A stretch of 64,000 nucleotides of DNA, taken from an uncultured Litoreibacter sp. Its GTDB lineage: Bacteria; Pseudomonadota; Alphaproteobacteria; Rhodobacterales; Rhodobacteraceae. Made by a program: the position numbers and the translations under genes. The notes under the pieces are model-generated. The model was not told the DNA's origin. It did no database searches and was given only the letters and a program-made list of their open reading frames with translations. Positions 1-8,612 of the stretch are shown here, one piece after another; position 1 is the stretch's first letter; each line of letters opens with the position of its first letter. The DNA lies in the NCBI GenBank assembly GCA_947501685.1, contig CANMWQ010000001.1:558001-622000 (forward strand), given 5' to 3'.

Positions 1-427
1 GATTGCCGGTGGCCTTATATATGGCCATATGAAAAGCCTCGTTGGCACGCAGATAGCCCGCGCGATCTCCTGACCTTGCGGCCGCAAGGCATTCTGATTG
101 CGCTTGCTCAATCTCGCTCCGTGCCAATAAATTAAGGCGCTGTGAAGCAATACGTGCGCATGCAGCCTCGATCTCATGCATGGCTTCGAAAATCTGGGAC
201 AGTTCTTCTCGACTATATTGCGCCACAAAAACCCCCCGCTTTTCGCCGGGCACAAGGATGCCTTGGGCGGTTAAGCGGTTCAGGGCTTCGCGGATCGGTG
301 TGCGCGAAACGCCAAAGCGTTCCGCCAGCTTCGCTTCATCCAAACGCATGCCTGGTGTCAACTCTCCGACGCTGATCTCTTCGGTGAGAACCATTTCAAT
401 ACGCTGCACTGTTGAGGGAGTTGTCAT
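1..427 (-). CDS. GntR/FCD-family transcriptional regulator (3' end outside window)
   Basis: About 142 residues are visible; the gene runs off the left edge. The N-terminal winged helix-turn-helix is clear (LAERFGVSRTPIREAL near residues 34-49, then the wing GEKRGVFVAQ). The start of a helical FCD ligand domain follows, including NEAFHMAIYKATGN, where FCD proteins carry a metal or effector contact. It is divergent from the ABC importer operon beginning at 547, so it is probably the local repressor responding to the imported substrate or a product of it. The start is the ATG at 427, behind a good sigma70-type promoter. The family assignment is secure; the effector is unknown. Confidence 0.93.
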   Translation of the reverse strand, partial: MTTPSTVQRIEMVLTEEISVGELTPGMRLDEAKLAERFGVSRTPIREALNRLTAQGILVPGEKRGVFVAQYSREELSQIFEAMHEIEAACARIASQRLNLLARSEIEQAQSECLAAARSGDRAGYLRANEAFHMAIYKATGN

Positions 428-453
428 ACTATCATTCCTACCTTGAGGCTTTG

Positions 454-482
454 ATCATACCTCAAAATTACCCATCTGGCAA
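454..482 (-). promoter_or_regulatory. Putative sigma70 promoter of the GntR regulator
   Basis: On the minus strand, TTGCCA (482-477) and TATGAT (459-454) are separated by exactly 17 bases and lie 27 bases upstream of the GntR start codon. Both hexamers are close to the consensus. Confidence 0.55.
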
Positions 483-484
483 TT

Positions 485-516
485 TTGCATATTTACATTT
501 GTTTTTGTATACAAAA
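485..516 (+). promoter_or_regulatory. Putative promoter and GntR operator of the first ABC operon
   Basis: TTTTGTATACAAAA at 503-516 is a perfect 14-bp palindrome between the divergent GntR gene and the ABC operon. A TTGCAT/TATACA promoter with a 17-base spacer can be drawn at 485-513, so a protein bound to the palindrome would cover the -10 element. Short AT-flanked GTATAC palindromes are typical of GntR/FCD operators. That the neighbouring regulator binds here is inference. Confidence 0.55.
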
Positions 517-546
517 TAGTGGCCGCTAACACGAAGTGAGGATTCG

Positions 547-1635
547 ATGCCCCGAATAAGACTAGAAGGCCTTGTTAAGCGGTACGGCGCTGTCGAAGTG
601 CTGCACGGGATTGATCTGGAAATGGCCGACAATGAATTCACTGTTCTGGTCGGACCTTCTGGGTGCGGGAAATCGACCACTCTGCGGATGATTGCCGGGC
701 TTGAGGATGTGTCGGGCGGTGAGATCTATGTTGATGACGTGCCCGTCAGCCATCTGGAGCCAAAAGATCGCGATCTGGCGATGGTTTTTCAGGATTACGC
801 ACTTTACCCGCATATGAACGTCGCGCAGAACATTTCGTTCGCGCTGCGTTTGGCCAAGCGGCCCAAGGCAGAAATCGACGCGAAAGTGCGTCAGGTTGCT
901 GGCATGGTTGGCCTTACAGATTTTCTGGATCGTAAGCCCGGTGCCTTGTCAGGCGGGCAGCGTCAGCGCGTTGCCATGGCGCGTGCGCTGGCCAAAGACA
1001 GCGGCATCTTCCTGTTTGATGAGCCGCTGTCGAACCTTGACGCCAAACTGCGCGGGCAGATGCGCGCCGAACTCGCGATGATGAGTCAGCAGGTCGAGAA
1101 AAGCATGATCTATGTGACCCACGACCAGATCGAGGCGATGACTCTCGCTGACCGGATTGTTGTGATGCATGATGGTTATATCCAACAACAAGGCACTCCC
1201 GAGAAGCTTTTCAAGCAGCCCGCCAACAAGTTCGTAGCTGGCTTTCTGGGCATGCCGCCGATGAACTTTCTGAACTGTCAGATTGAGGCGCGGGGCGCCG
1301 ATACTTTTGTCAAGGGAGACGGATTCGCTCTGCGTTTGCGGGGAGAGATTGCCGCAAAAGCAGCGCGCCATGCCCGCAAGGAGGTCACCCTGGGGGTGCG
1401 CCCGTCAGATTTGTCTTTTGCGGGGGATGCACAGCCTGAAGATTCGCTCAAGCTGGATGTGAAAGTGTCCGAGTATGTCGGTGCCCAATCCGTTCTTTTA
1501 TGTGCCTGCGGTGATGCCAGTGTCACCGTCGAAGTGAATTCAGAAACACCAATGGCCCTTGGGGAAACATTGGTCTTTGAGGTGAACCCAGCACGGGTCC
1601 ACCTGTTTGATCGCGAAAGTGAAATCGCGCTCTAG
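547..1635 (+). CDS. ABC importer ATP-binding protein, MalK/UgpC type
   Basis: This 362-residue ATPase energises a carbohydrate-type (CUT1) importer at the inner face of the membrane. Walker A is GPSGCGKST (about residues 37-45), the signature is LSGGQRQRVAMARAL, Walker B ends in FLFDEPLSNLDA, and the switch histidine is in VTHDQIEA. A C-terminal regulatory OB/TOBE domain of about 125 residues follows, as in MalK and UgpC. It is the first gene of an operon with the binding protein 26 bases downstream and two permeases after that. Having the ATPase first is less common than last. The substrate cannot be read from this subunit. Confidence 0.95.
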   Translation: MPRIRLEGLVKRYGAVEVLHGIDLEMADNEFTVLVGPSGCGKSTTLRMIAGLEDVSGGEIYVDDVPVSHLEPKDRDLAMVFQDYALYPHMNVAQNISFALRLAKRPKAEIDAKVRQVAGMVGLTDFLDRKPGALSGGQRQRVAMARALAKDSGIFLFDEPLSNLDAKLRGQMRAELAMMSQQVEKSMIYVTHDQIEAMTLADRIVVMHDGYIQQQGTPEKLFKQPANKFVAGFLGMPPMNFLNCQIEARGADTFVKGDGFALRLRGEIAAKAARHARKEVTLGVRPSDLSFAGDAQPEDSLKLDVKVSEYVGAQSVLLCACGDASVTVEVNSETPMALGETLVFEVNPARVHLFDRESEIAL

Positions 1636-1661
1636 AAAAGAAAAGCAGTAGGGAGGAAACC

Positions 1662-2981
1662 ATGCTTAAAACAATAACTTACGCGTCCTTTGGCGCGGCG
1701 CTGATGGCTACAACGGCCTTTGCGAACCCATATGCTGACTACGAAGGCACGACCTTGATCGTGAACTTCCCAGCTCACCCACATTACGATGCTGTGATGC
1801 AGATTCTGCCGGAATTCACCGCGCAAACAGGGATCGAGGTTGAGGTCGATCAGCTGCCTTACCTTGCGATGCGCGAGCGTCAGACGCTGGAGCTCGGGCA
1901 GGACGAGGGTGAATATGATCTGATCGCTTACGTCGTGTTCTCAAAGGCGGACTATGTCTATGCCGACCAGCTGGAAAACCTTGCAAAATACTTCATGAAC
2001 CCACGTCTTGCGAACCCATCCTATGACGCGGATGATCTGATTGATGGCTATGTCTACAACATCGGCTTTGCTGGTGGTGAGCGCGGCTATTTGGAAGGCA
2101 AAACCGGTTCGCTGTTTGGCATTCCTTACGGCTCCGAAACATCCGTTCTGGGCTACCGCAAGGACATCTTTGAAAAGCACGGCCTTGAAGTGCCCGAAAC
2201 GTATGAAGAGATGCTGGAACTTGCGTGCCAAATCCCGGAACTTGAACCCGGCATGGGCGGGCTTGCGTCACGGGCTGCATCTGGCCACCACGCAGCGCAC
2301 GCTTTCCTGCTGCACTTGAACCCAATGGGCGGCGCCATCTTTGACGAAAACTGGGAACCAGTGATGAACAGTGCCGAGGGCGTTGCGGCAGCGGAAGCCC
2401 TGAAACAGATCGTGGATTGTGGACCCGAAGGTGCCGTGAACTTTGGCTTTGGTGAAGCCCTTGGTGCCTTCCTGAACGGTGATACAGCGATGTATCTGGA
2501 CACGACGGTCGTCGCCGGTCAGATCAACGACCCGGAGCGCAGCCAGGTTGTAGACAAAGTCGGCTGGGCACTTCACCCAATGGGCTCAGAGCGTGCGTCC
2601 CAGACCGGCGGTTTCGGCATCGGTATCCCAGCGAATGCGGAAAACAAGGAAGCCGCCTTCCTGTTGATGCAGTGGCTGACCTCCAAAGAGGGCGACAAGC
2701 TGGTCGCGCTGGCCGGTGGGAACCCATCTCGGTTCTCGACCCATGCTGATGTAGATGTCAACGCCGCATTCCCGCATATGGCGACCTTTGGTGAGGCCCT
2801 TCAGTACGCTGACCCTGACTGGCGTCCAATCATCCCCACATGGGGGCGGGTGAATGCTGACCTTGGCACAACGCTGAGCGAAGTGCTTACGCAGGATCTC
2901 GATATCCAAGAGGCATTGGACGGCGTGGCAGAGCGCGCGCGTGCCACGATGGACGAAGCTGGCTACTATACTTGGCAGTAA
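1662..2981 (+). CDS. Extracellular solute-binding protein of ABC importer (family 1)
   Basis: This is the periplasmic substrate-binding protein of the CUT1-type importer, 439 residues. A Sec signal peptide (MLKTITYASFGAALMATTAFA) precedes the mature protein, and no lipobox cysteine is present. The fold is that of MalE-like family 1 proteins, with blocks such as GIPYGSETSVLGYRKDIF and the Trp-rich C-terminal half (WRPIIPTWGRV). A strong GGGAGGAAA ribosome-binding site precedes the ATG. A GC-rich hairpin just after the gene probably keeps the binding protein more abundant than the permeases. The ligand is unknown; the neighbours suggest a sugar or polyol. Confidence 0.92.
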   Translation: MLKTITYASFGAALMATTAFANPYADYEGTTLIVNFPAHPHYDAVMQILPEFTAQTGIEVEVDQLPYLAMRERQTLELGQDEGEYDLIAYVVFSKADYVYADQLENLAKYFMNPRLANPSYDADDLIDGYVYNIGFAGGERGYLEGKTGSLFGIPYGSETSVLGYRKDIFEKHGLEVPETYEEMLELACQIPELEPGMGGLASRAASGHHAAHAFLLHLNPMGGAIFDENWEPVMNSAEGVAAAEALKQIVDCGPEGAVNFGFGEALGAFLNGDTAMYLDTTVVAGQINDPERSQVVDKVGWALHPMGSERASQTGGFGIGIPANAENKEAAFLLMQWLTSKEGDKLVALAGGNPSRFSTHADVDVNAAFPHMATFGEALQYADPDWRPIIPTWGRVNADLGTTLSEVLTQDLDIQEALDGVAERARATMDEAGYYTWQ

Positions 2982-3001
2982 GCCTGACTAAGATCGAGAA
3001 C

Positions 3002-3031
3002 GGGTGCGGCATCTGATCGGGTGCCGCACCC
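3002..3031 (+). promoter_or_regulatory. Intercistronic hairpin after the binding-protein gene
   Basis: GGGTGCGGCA (3002-3011) pairs perfectly with TGCCGCACCC (3022-3031) around a 10-base loop, 20 bases after the binding-protein stop. No T-run follows, so it looks like an mRNA-stabilising stem and not a full terminator. This is the usual way the periplasmic component is made in excess in ABC operons. Confidence 0.6.
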
Positions 3032-3072
3032 ACATCTTTCAATTTACAACCGACCCGGTCCGAGGGGACGAC

Positions 3073-4038
3073 ATGTCAGATATCACCGCTGCCACCGGCA
3101 TGAACCAACCGCGCCCCACCGTGCGAAAAGCGCGCCGTCTCGCAAACCGTTTGTCGCCCTATGCCTTTGTCGGGCCTGCCATTATCGTGTTGTTCATCGC
3201 GCTGATCATCCCGCTTGGGTATATGATCTATGGCTCGATGCTGGATTGGACGGCCAGTCAATCGATCGGTGAGGCCGACTTTATCGGGCTCAAGAATTAC
3301 ACCGACCTTTGGAACGACCCGCGCTTTATGAAAAGTGTGAGCGTGACCTTACGCTTTGCTTTCATCGTCGTAGTGGTCGAATTGCTCATCGGGGTTGGCT
3401 TGGCATTATTGCTGGACCGGGACATCAAGGGGATGACCTTCCTGCGCACGATGTTCATCCTGCCCATGATGATTGCCCCGGTCGTTGTCGGCCTGATGTG
3501 GCGCTTTATGTATCACCCGACAGACGGGACGTTTAACCGGCTTTTAGAAAAAATGGACCTGCCAACGGTGGATTGGTTGGGCCAGCACGCTCTGATGTCC
3601 GTTATCATTGCCGACATCTGGCAGTGGACCCCGTTCATCTTCATTCTTGCCTTGGCCGCCCTGCAATCCCTGCCGCGATCAGCTCTGGAGGCCGCGCGCA
3701 TTGACGGTGCCACCGCATGGCAGCAGATCATCTACATCAAACTGCCGCTGATGATGCCCGTGTTGATTGTGACCGCGCTCCTGCGCCTGATTGACGCCTT
3801 CAAAGTGCTTGAGGTGATCCTCGTGCTGACCAATGGCGGCCCGGGACAAGAGACGCAAATCCTGTCGCACCGGATCAACGAAACAATGACCGAAGTCCGC
3901 CACTTGGGCGAAGCTGCTGCCATGGCGAACTACCTGCTTATTCTTCTGATGGCGCTGACCCTGGGGATGCTCGCTTTCAACAATTGGCAAGAAAAACGCG
4001 CGGCCCGCATTCGCGCCGCCGCGGAAGAGGACGTCTAA
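3073..4038 (+). CDS. ABC importer permease, MalF/UgpA type
   Basis: This 321-residue inner-membrane permease has six predicted hydrophobic segments (first YAFVGPAIIVLFIALIIPLG). The EAA loop that docks onto the ATPase reads EAARIDGATAWQQIIYIKLPLM, with the conserved EAA-3-G spacing. The ATG at 3073 is preferred over an in-frame GTG at 3004 because GAGGGGA lies 5-11 bases ahead of it and the GTG falls inside the hairpin. It pairs with the permease 2 bases downstream. Confidence 0.93.
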   Translation: MSDITAATGMNQPRPTVRKARRLANRLSPYAFVGPAIIVLFIALIIPLGYMIYGSMLDWTASQSIGEADFIGLKNYTDLWNDPRFMKSVSVTLRFAFIVVVVELLIGVGLALLLDRDIKGMTFLRTMFILPMMIAPVVVGLMWRFMYHPTDGTFNRLLEKMDLPTVDWLGQHALMSVIIADIWQWTPFIFILALAALQSLPRSALEAARIDGATAWQQIIYIKLPLMMPVLIVTALLRLIDAFKVLEVILVLTNGGPGQETQILSHRINETMTEVRHLGEAAAMANYLLILLMALTLGMLAFNNWQEKRAARIRAAAEEDV

Positions 4039-4040
4039 TC

Positions 4041-4976
4041 ATGAGCCATGCCCCACAAAAACAGAACCCGGCATTCTATGCAGTGATTGGCTTGCTGGTC
4101 TTTATGTCCGTGGGTCCAGTACTGCTCATGTTCGTCAATTCCTTCAAGCTGGACGTCGATATCCTGTCAGGCACCAGCGGCCTGCTGTTCTTTCCAACGA
4201 TACAGAACTATGAAACCGCGCTTTGCGATATTCTATGGTACGAACCGGATCACTTGCGCTTTTGTCAGCTGAAATTTGGCGGCGCCTTCATCAATTCATT
4301 GGTCATTGCGATCATCTCGACCGTGTTGACGCTGGTTCTCGGGGCGATGGCCGCATACGGCCTTGTGCGGTTCCGTTTCATGGGGCGCGATACGGTGTCG
4401 ACGACCACCTTGCTTGTGCGGATGGTGCCGCCTGCTGTTCTGCTCGTGCCGGTGTTTGGCTTGTGGAACAATCAGTTTTGTTTGGATCAGGACGGGTTCC
4501 TCGGCGGGTGGATCAAAGATATGTTCGGGGGGCGCGGTGATCCCTGCCTTGCGGGCACGCATTCAGGCATCATTTTGATCTATGTGGCGATGAACTTGCC
4601 CTTCGTTATCTGGATTCTACAGAGTTTCATTGTGCAAGTGCCCAGGTCCCTCGAAGAGGCTGCCCGCGTCGATGGTGCTGGCCCCTTTCAGGTGTTTTTC
4701 AAAGTCGTGCTGCCCTTGATCAAACCCGGTCTCGCCGCCGCGGCGATCTTCACCTTTCGGATTGCTTGGAACGAATATCTGTTGGCCTCGGCACTATCTG
4801 ATCGAGATACCAAAACCGTGCCAATCTTGATCGTGAACAACATGTCCGAATTCAACGTCGAATGGGGGGTCATTATGGCGACTGGCATGTTGCTCGCGAT
4901 CCCGCCAATCATCTTTACGCTGCTGGCCAGCCGGCAAATCATCACCGGCATGACCGCTGGCGCGGTGAAAGGCTAG
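4041..4976 (+). CDS. ABC importer permease, MalG/UgpE type
   Basis: This is the second permease of the importer (311 residues). The EAA loop is EEAARVDGAGPFQVFFKVVLP, and the C-terminus ends in GMTAGAVKG, a sequence typical of MalG-family tails. Two periplasmic loops are longer than usual: a Cys-containing stretch after about residue 55 and the segment around NQFCLDQDGFLGGWIKDMFG. These may shape docking of the binding protein. The gene begins 2 bases after its partner and ends 3 bases before the Tm-1-like gene. Confidence 0.93.
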   Translation: MSHAPQKQNPAFYAVIGLLVFMSVGPVLLMFVNSFKLDVDILSGTSGLLFFPTIQNYETALCDILWYEPDHLRFCQLKFGGAFINSLVIAIISTVLTLVLGAMAAYGLVRFRFMGRDTVSTTTLLVRMVPPAVLLVPVFGLWNNQFCLDQDGFLGGWIKDMFGGRGDPCLAGTHSGIILIYVAMNLPFVIWILQSFIVQVPRSLEEAARVDGAGPFQVFFKVVLPLIKPGLAAAAIFTFRIAWNEYLLASALSDRDTKTVPILIVNNMSEFNVEWGVIMATGMLLAIPPIIFTLLASRQIITGMTAGAVKG

Positions 4977-4979
4977 ACA

Positions 4980-6116
4980 ATGACCAAAGTGCTGGTCCTT
5001 GTGACGATGGCCACCAAATCGCAAGAGGCGCAGTTCCTTCTGTCTGAGTTGGTCGCCGCCGGGGTCGTGCCCGAGGTGGTTGATATCTCGCTTGATAGCG
5101 GGGGCAGGGTGCTGGACGGCGAAGGAAAATGTCGGGCAATGGCCTCTGCTGCGACACGCGCGATCACGCAGGTGGATAACGCCCGAAAAGCCGGTGCCGA
5201 GGTCGTTGTAGGCATTGGCGGGGGCACGGGCGGCGAAATCGCGTTGCAAGTGATGCGCGCATTGCCCGTGACCTATCCCAAAGTGCTTTGCACGACACTG
5301 CCCTTTGATCCGCGCTTTGCGGTGGCTGACAATTCGATTGTTCTGGTGCCATCGCCCTCGGACATTCTGGGTCTGAACGGCATGCTGCGTGAATGTCTTG
5401 AGAACACCGCTCTCATCACGGCTGGATTGTGCAAGAAGAAGCGCAAGGGAGAGCTGTTTGACATCAAACCCTCGGTCGGGATCACCGCACTCGGAGCGAC
5501 CGATGGGGCGATAGGCCCGCTGGTCGGGGCACTGACCGAACAGGGCCGGGAATGCACCGTGTTTCACTCCAACGGGTTCGGCGGAGCAGCCTTCGCCCGC
5601 TTCGTAAGAAACGGTGCCATTCATGCGATCATTGATCTGACGCCCCATGAGCTGACGCGCATACATCTCGCCGGGATCCATGTCCCGATGCCGGACCGGT
5701 TCAGTGCGGGCGGGCACCTACCACGTATCGTTTTGCCGGGGGGGATGAACTTCATCGGTCTTGGCCAGAAGGATCTGATGCCCGCGCGTTATCTGGAACG
5801 TCCCCACTATGAGCATTCGTCGCTTTTCACCCATGTGAAGTTGACGGAAGAAGAAATGAAACATGTCAGCACAAAGCTGGCCGCAGAGCTGAATGCGTTG
5901 AGCGGACCTTGCGCCGTGATCGTCCCGATGGGCGGCTTCTCCCATCAAGACCGCCCGGGTGGAGAAATAGAGGACCCCGAATTGCGCGAAATCTGCGCGG
6001 CAACATTGGAAGACCAGCTTCATGACACGATCCCCGTAACCCGACTAGATGCGCATCTTTTTGCGCCCGAGGTGACACAAGCTATCACTTCGACCCTTGC
6101 CACTCTGCCTGCCTAA
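4980..6116 (+). CDS. Tm-1-like ATP-binding domain protein (UPF0261 family)
   Basis: This 378-residue protein has the two-lobed UPF0261 layout. The N-terminal Tm-1-like nucleotide-binding half includes GIGGGTGG near residue 79, and the C-terminal half has the family signature PMGGFSHQDRPGGEIEDPEL. Known homologues include the N-terminal domain of tomato Tm-1, which binds ATP; no reaction is established for the bacterial proteins. The usual N-terminal (L/F)DTKG motif is replaced by MATKS (residues 10-14), so this is a divergent member. It lies between the permeases and two sugar-phosphate enzymes in an operon that lacks an evident kinase. A role in activating the imported substrate is conceivable but is inference. 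Confidence 0.85.
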   Translation: MTKVLVLVTMATKSQEAQFLLSELVAAGVVPEVVDISLDSGGRVLDGEGKCRAMASAATRAITQVDNARKAGAEVVVGIGGGTGGEIALQVMRALPVTYPKVLCTTLPFDPRFAVADNSIVLVPSPSDILGLNGMLRECLENTALITAGLCKKKRKGELFDIKPSVGITALGATDGAIGPLVGALTEQGRECTVFHSNGFGGAAFARFVRNGAIHAIIDLTPHELTRIHLAGIHVPMPDRFSAGGHLPRIVLPGGMNFIGLGQKDLMPARYLERPHYEHSSLFTHVKLTEEEMKHVSTKLAAELNALSGPCAVIVPMGGFSHQDRPGGEIEDPELREICAATLEDQLHDTIPVTRLDAHLFAPEVTQAITSTLATLPA

Positions 6117-6126
6117 GAGGACCTTC

Positions 6127-6780
6127 ATGGACGATCTGAACGAAAAGAAAGATGCGTTGATCGCAACGGCGAAGCGCTGCTTTGATCTAAGGCTTCAAAC
6201 CAACGCAGGAGGCAACCTGTCGGTGCGGCTGGACAGCGCAAACGCGATTGTCATTAAACCCTCTGGCGTGGGCTTTAACGAATGCACGCGGGACAATCTG
6301 CAAATTGTGCATCTGGACGGGACGCTGGAGCTGTCGGATTACAAGCCGTCAAAAGACCTCGACTTCCATCTTGATCTGTACCGTATCCGCAAGGATATCC
6401 GCGCGGTCGTTCACTGCCACAGCCCTTGGGCCACAGGTTATGCCAGCGCAGGGATCGAAATCCCGTGCCTCACCGTGCAAACCATTGAAAAGATCGGGCG
6501 CATGCCCTTGATCCCGCTATCCCCGCAAGGCGGGCCGCAGACGGACAAAGAAATCAGCCCGGTGTTCGAGGACCCGAAAGTGGTCGCCGCCGTCTTGGCC
6601 AACCACGGAACAATCGGCGTGGGCAACACATTGATCAAGGCGCAGTATCTGGCCGAGATCATCGAAGAAACGGCTCATATTGCCTATGTGCGTGACACGT
6701 TGATGGCCGCTCACGGCAAAACTGCCGCTGACCTCCCACAATATGGAACTGCCGCCGATGCGCGCGCAGCGGAGCAATAA
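6127..6780 (+). CDS. Class II aldolase/adducin family protein (AraD/FucA-like)
   Basis: This 217-residue zinc enzyme belongs to the fold shared by L-fuculose-phosphate aldolase and L-ribulose-5-phosphate 4-epimerase. The phosphate-binding NAGGNLS is at residues 26-32, the zinc ligands are in HCH (96-98), and the third histidine is in ANHGTIGVG. The catalytic position that is Glu73 in FucA is Asp77 here (KPSKDLDFH), as in AraD-type epimerases, so an epimerase is as likely as an aldolase. The ATG at 6127 follows GAGGAC; an upstream in-frame ATG would overlap the previous gene. Transaldolase follows 3 bases later, pointing to pentulose-phosphate metabolism. Confidence 0.85.
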   Translation: MDDLNEKKDALIATAKRCFDLRLQTNAGGNLSVRLDSANAIVIKPSGVGFNECTRDNLQIVHLDGTLELSDYKPSKDLDFHLDLYRIRKDIRAVVHCHSPWATGYASAGIEIPCLTVQTIEKIGRMPLIPLSPQGGPQTDKEISPVFEDPKVVAAVLANHGTIGVGNTLIKAQYLAEIIEETAHIAYVRDTLMAAHGKTAADLPQYGTAADARAAEQ

Positions 6781-6783
6781 CCT

Positions 6784-7728
6784 ATGTCCACAGTCCTTGA
6801 ACAACTGCGCGGCATGACCAGCGTTGTCGCCGATACTGGCGCGCTGGATGCTGTGCGCAAATACCGACCCGTTGATTGCACAACCAATCCGTCTTTGGTG
6901 TTGAAAGCCTTTGAAAACGCCGAGTCCAAGTCTGTCCTGGACGCCGAAATAGCGCGGGGTCGCGAAGGCGGGCTGGGCAACGAAGCAATTGCCGCAAACC
7001 TTCCCATTGCATTGGGCGTTGCTTTGTCACACCTGATTAAGGGCCGCATTTCCACAGAAGTCGAAGCGAACCTATCATTTGATACAGCAGCATCCGTGGC
7101 GCGGGCCATGGACATTGTGCAAGCCTATGACGCACGCGGTGTCGGCAAGGAACGTATCTTGATCAAACTCGCCGCCACATGGGAGGGTATCCGCGCAGCC
7201 GAGGTCCTTCAAAAAGAAAGGATCGATTGCAATTTAACGCTGGTCTTTTCTCTGACGCAGGCCATCGCCTGTGCTGACGCGGGCACGTTCTTGATCTCTC
7301 CGTTTGTCGGTCGGATCACCGATTGGTTCAAAATGGCCGAAGGGGTTGATAGGTATGACCCTGCCAAGGATCCGGGCGTTTTGTCGGTCAAGAGGATCTA
7401 TGACTATTACAAATCCAACGGCATCGACACGATCATCATGGGCGCGTCTTTTCGCAATGTCGGCCAGATCAAGGCCCTGTCCGGATGTGACAAACTCACA
7501 ATCTCGCCTGCGCTTCTTGAAGAACTCGCCTCTGAAACCGTTGTCCTTCCACGTGCGCTATCACCAAAGATGGCGACCCCGGCAGAGGCGCAGGCGATCA
7601 ACGCAGGCATATTTCGTTGGAACACAGCAATGGACCCAATGGCGAACGAACAGCTTGCCAACGGTATCCGTGGCTTTGATAAGGATTTTAAGACTATGCT
7701 TGGCCTTTTGAGCAACTCGGGCCGCTAA
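6784..7728 (+). CDS. tal: Transaldolase (TalB type)
   Basis: This is a classical 314-residue class I transaldolase, close in length to E. coli TalB. It moves a dihydroxyacetone unit between sugar phosphates in the non-oxidative pentose phosphate pathway. The Schiff-base lysine is in ILIKLAATWEG, followed by CNLTLVFS and SPFVGRITDW. The TTNPS motif lies near the N-terminus. It is the last gene of the GntR-linked operon. Having its own transaldolase suggests that the imported compound enters as a pentose or heptose phosphate. Confidence 0.95.
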   Translation: MSTVLEQLRGMTSVVADTGALDAVRKYRPVDCTTNPSLVLKAFENAESKSVLDAEIARGREGGLGNEAIAANLPIALGVALSHLIKGRISTEVEANLSFDTAASVARAMDIVQAYDARGVGKERILIKLAATWEGIRAAEVLQKERIDCNLTLVFSLTQAIACADAGTFLISPFVGRITDWFKMAEGVDRYDPAKDPGVLSVKRIYDYYKSNGIDTIIMGASFRNVGQIKALSGCDKLTISPALLEELASETVVLPRALSPKMATPAEAQAINAGIFRWNTAMDPMANEQLANGIRGFDKDFKTMLGLLSNSGR

Positions 7729-7811
7729 CATAAGCAACTGCTTCGTTGAGAGGCATCGCGATCCTAAGCTGCCACTGTTTGACGTCAGACACTGACCCTA
7801 AAATCGTAACG

Positions 7812-8570
7812 CTACCTGCGGGACGTCTGCACGGAATCGGACATCGCACGCATCAACAGGTTGAAGTCATTCCCCGGTGTGACAAGGTCAAACCCTTCCT
7901 GCAGTCTTTGATGCGCCAAATCGCCATCGCTGCAAAAAATGCCAGTTGCGACTTTGGCGGATTTTGCGCTGGCAAGAACGCTCGCAATCGCTTTTGACGT
8001 TGCGCCGTTTTCCAGTTCCGCGCCGGGGCGTTCGCCAAGATCAAGCGCAAGGTCATTTGGCCCCACATAGATCATATCCACGCCGGGCACGGCCAGAATC
8101 GCGTCAATATTCTCAACGGCCTGCGCGGTTTCAATCATCGGGATGACAAGGATTTCGTCATTTGCGGCGTCAAAATAATCGACGCCTCCATATAATTTGC
8201 CCCGCGCGGGCCCAAAGGATCGACCGCCAAGAGGAGGGTAGCGGCACGCAGCGACAAGCTGCTCGGCATCTTCAGCTGTGGAGATCATCGGACAGATGAC
8301 GCCGTATGCGCCCGCATCCAGCAAGTGCATAATCGCCACCGGGTCATTCGACGGTGCGCGCACCATTGGCACAGCGGGGGTGGCTGAGATGGCTTGTAGC
8401 ATGGTCACGGCGGTCTCAAAGCCGATCATCCCGTGCTGCAGATCAACAGTCACGCTGTCGAAACCCTGATGCCCTGTACCTTCCGCTAAGTAGCCGGATG
8501 GGATCGAAAGCCACGCATTGGTGATCGGAGCCCCTTTCGCAAGCAGAGCTCTTACCAGGTTTTCTCTCAT
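7812..8570 (-). CDS. HpcH/HpaI family class II aldolase
   Basis: This 252-residue TIM-barrel aldolase belongs to the family of 4-hydroxy-2-oxoheptanedioate and 2-dehydro-3-deoxyglucarate aldolases, which cleave 4-hydroxy-2-oxo acids to pyruvate and an aldehyde. Visible active-site residues are His46 (DLQHG), Arg71 (PMVRAP), the metal ligand Glu147 (PMIETAQ) and Asp173 (GPNDLA). The usual DxEHG has Gln in place of Glu. It is divergent from the second ABC operon across a 124-base gap carrying two LacI-type operators, so it is probably co-regulated. It is convergent with the transaldolase gene. Confidence 0.9.
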   Translation of the reverse strand: MRENLVRALLAKGAPITNAWLSIPSGYLAEGTGHQGFDSVTVDLQHGMIGFETAVTMLQAISATPAVPMVRAPSNDPVAIMHLLDAGAYGVICPMISTAEDAEQLVAACRYPPLGGRSFGPARGKLYGGVDYFDAANDEILVIPMIETAQAVENIDAILAVPGVDMIYVGPNDLALDLGERPGAELENGATSKAIASVLASAKSAKVATGIFCSDGDLAHQRLQEGFDLVTPGNDFNLLMRAMSDSVQTSRR

Positions 8571-8612
8571 GTCTTTGCCCCTCAGGTGGTGGATGATACC
8601 GATTGTATGTTC

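Noticed and set aside
4794-5717. A 307-codon minus-strand open frame opposite the UPF0261 gene
   Set aside because: The plus strand carries the UPF0261 signature through this region; the antisense frame has no family features.
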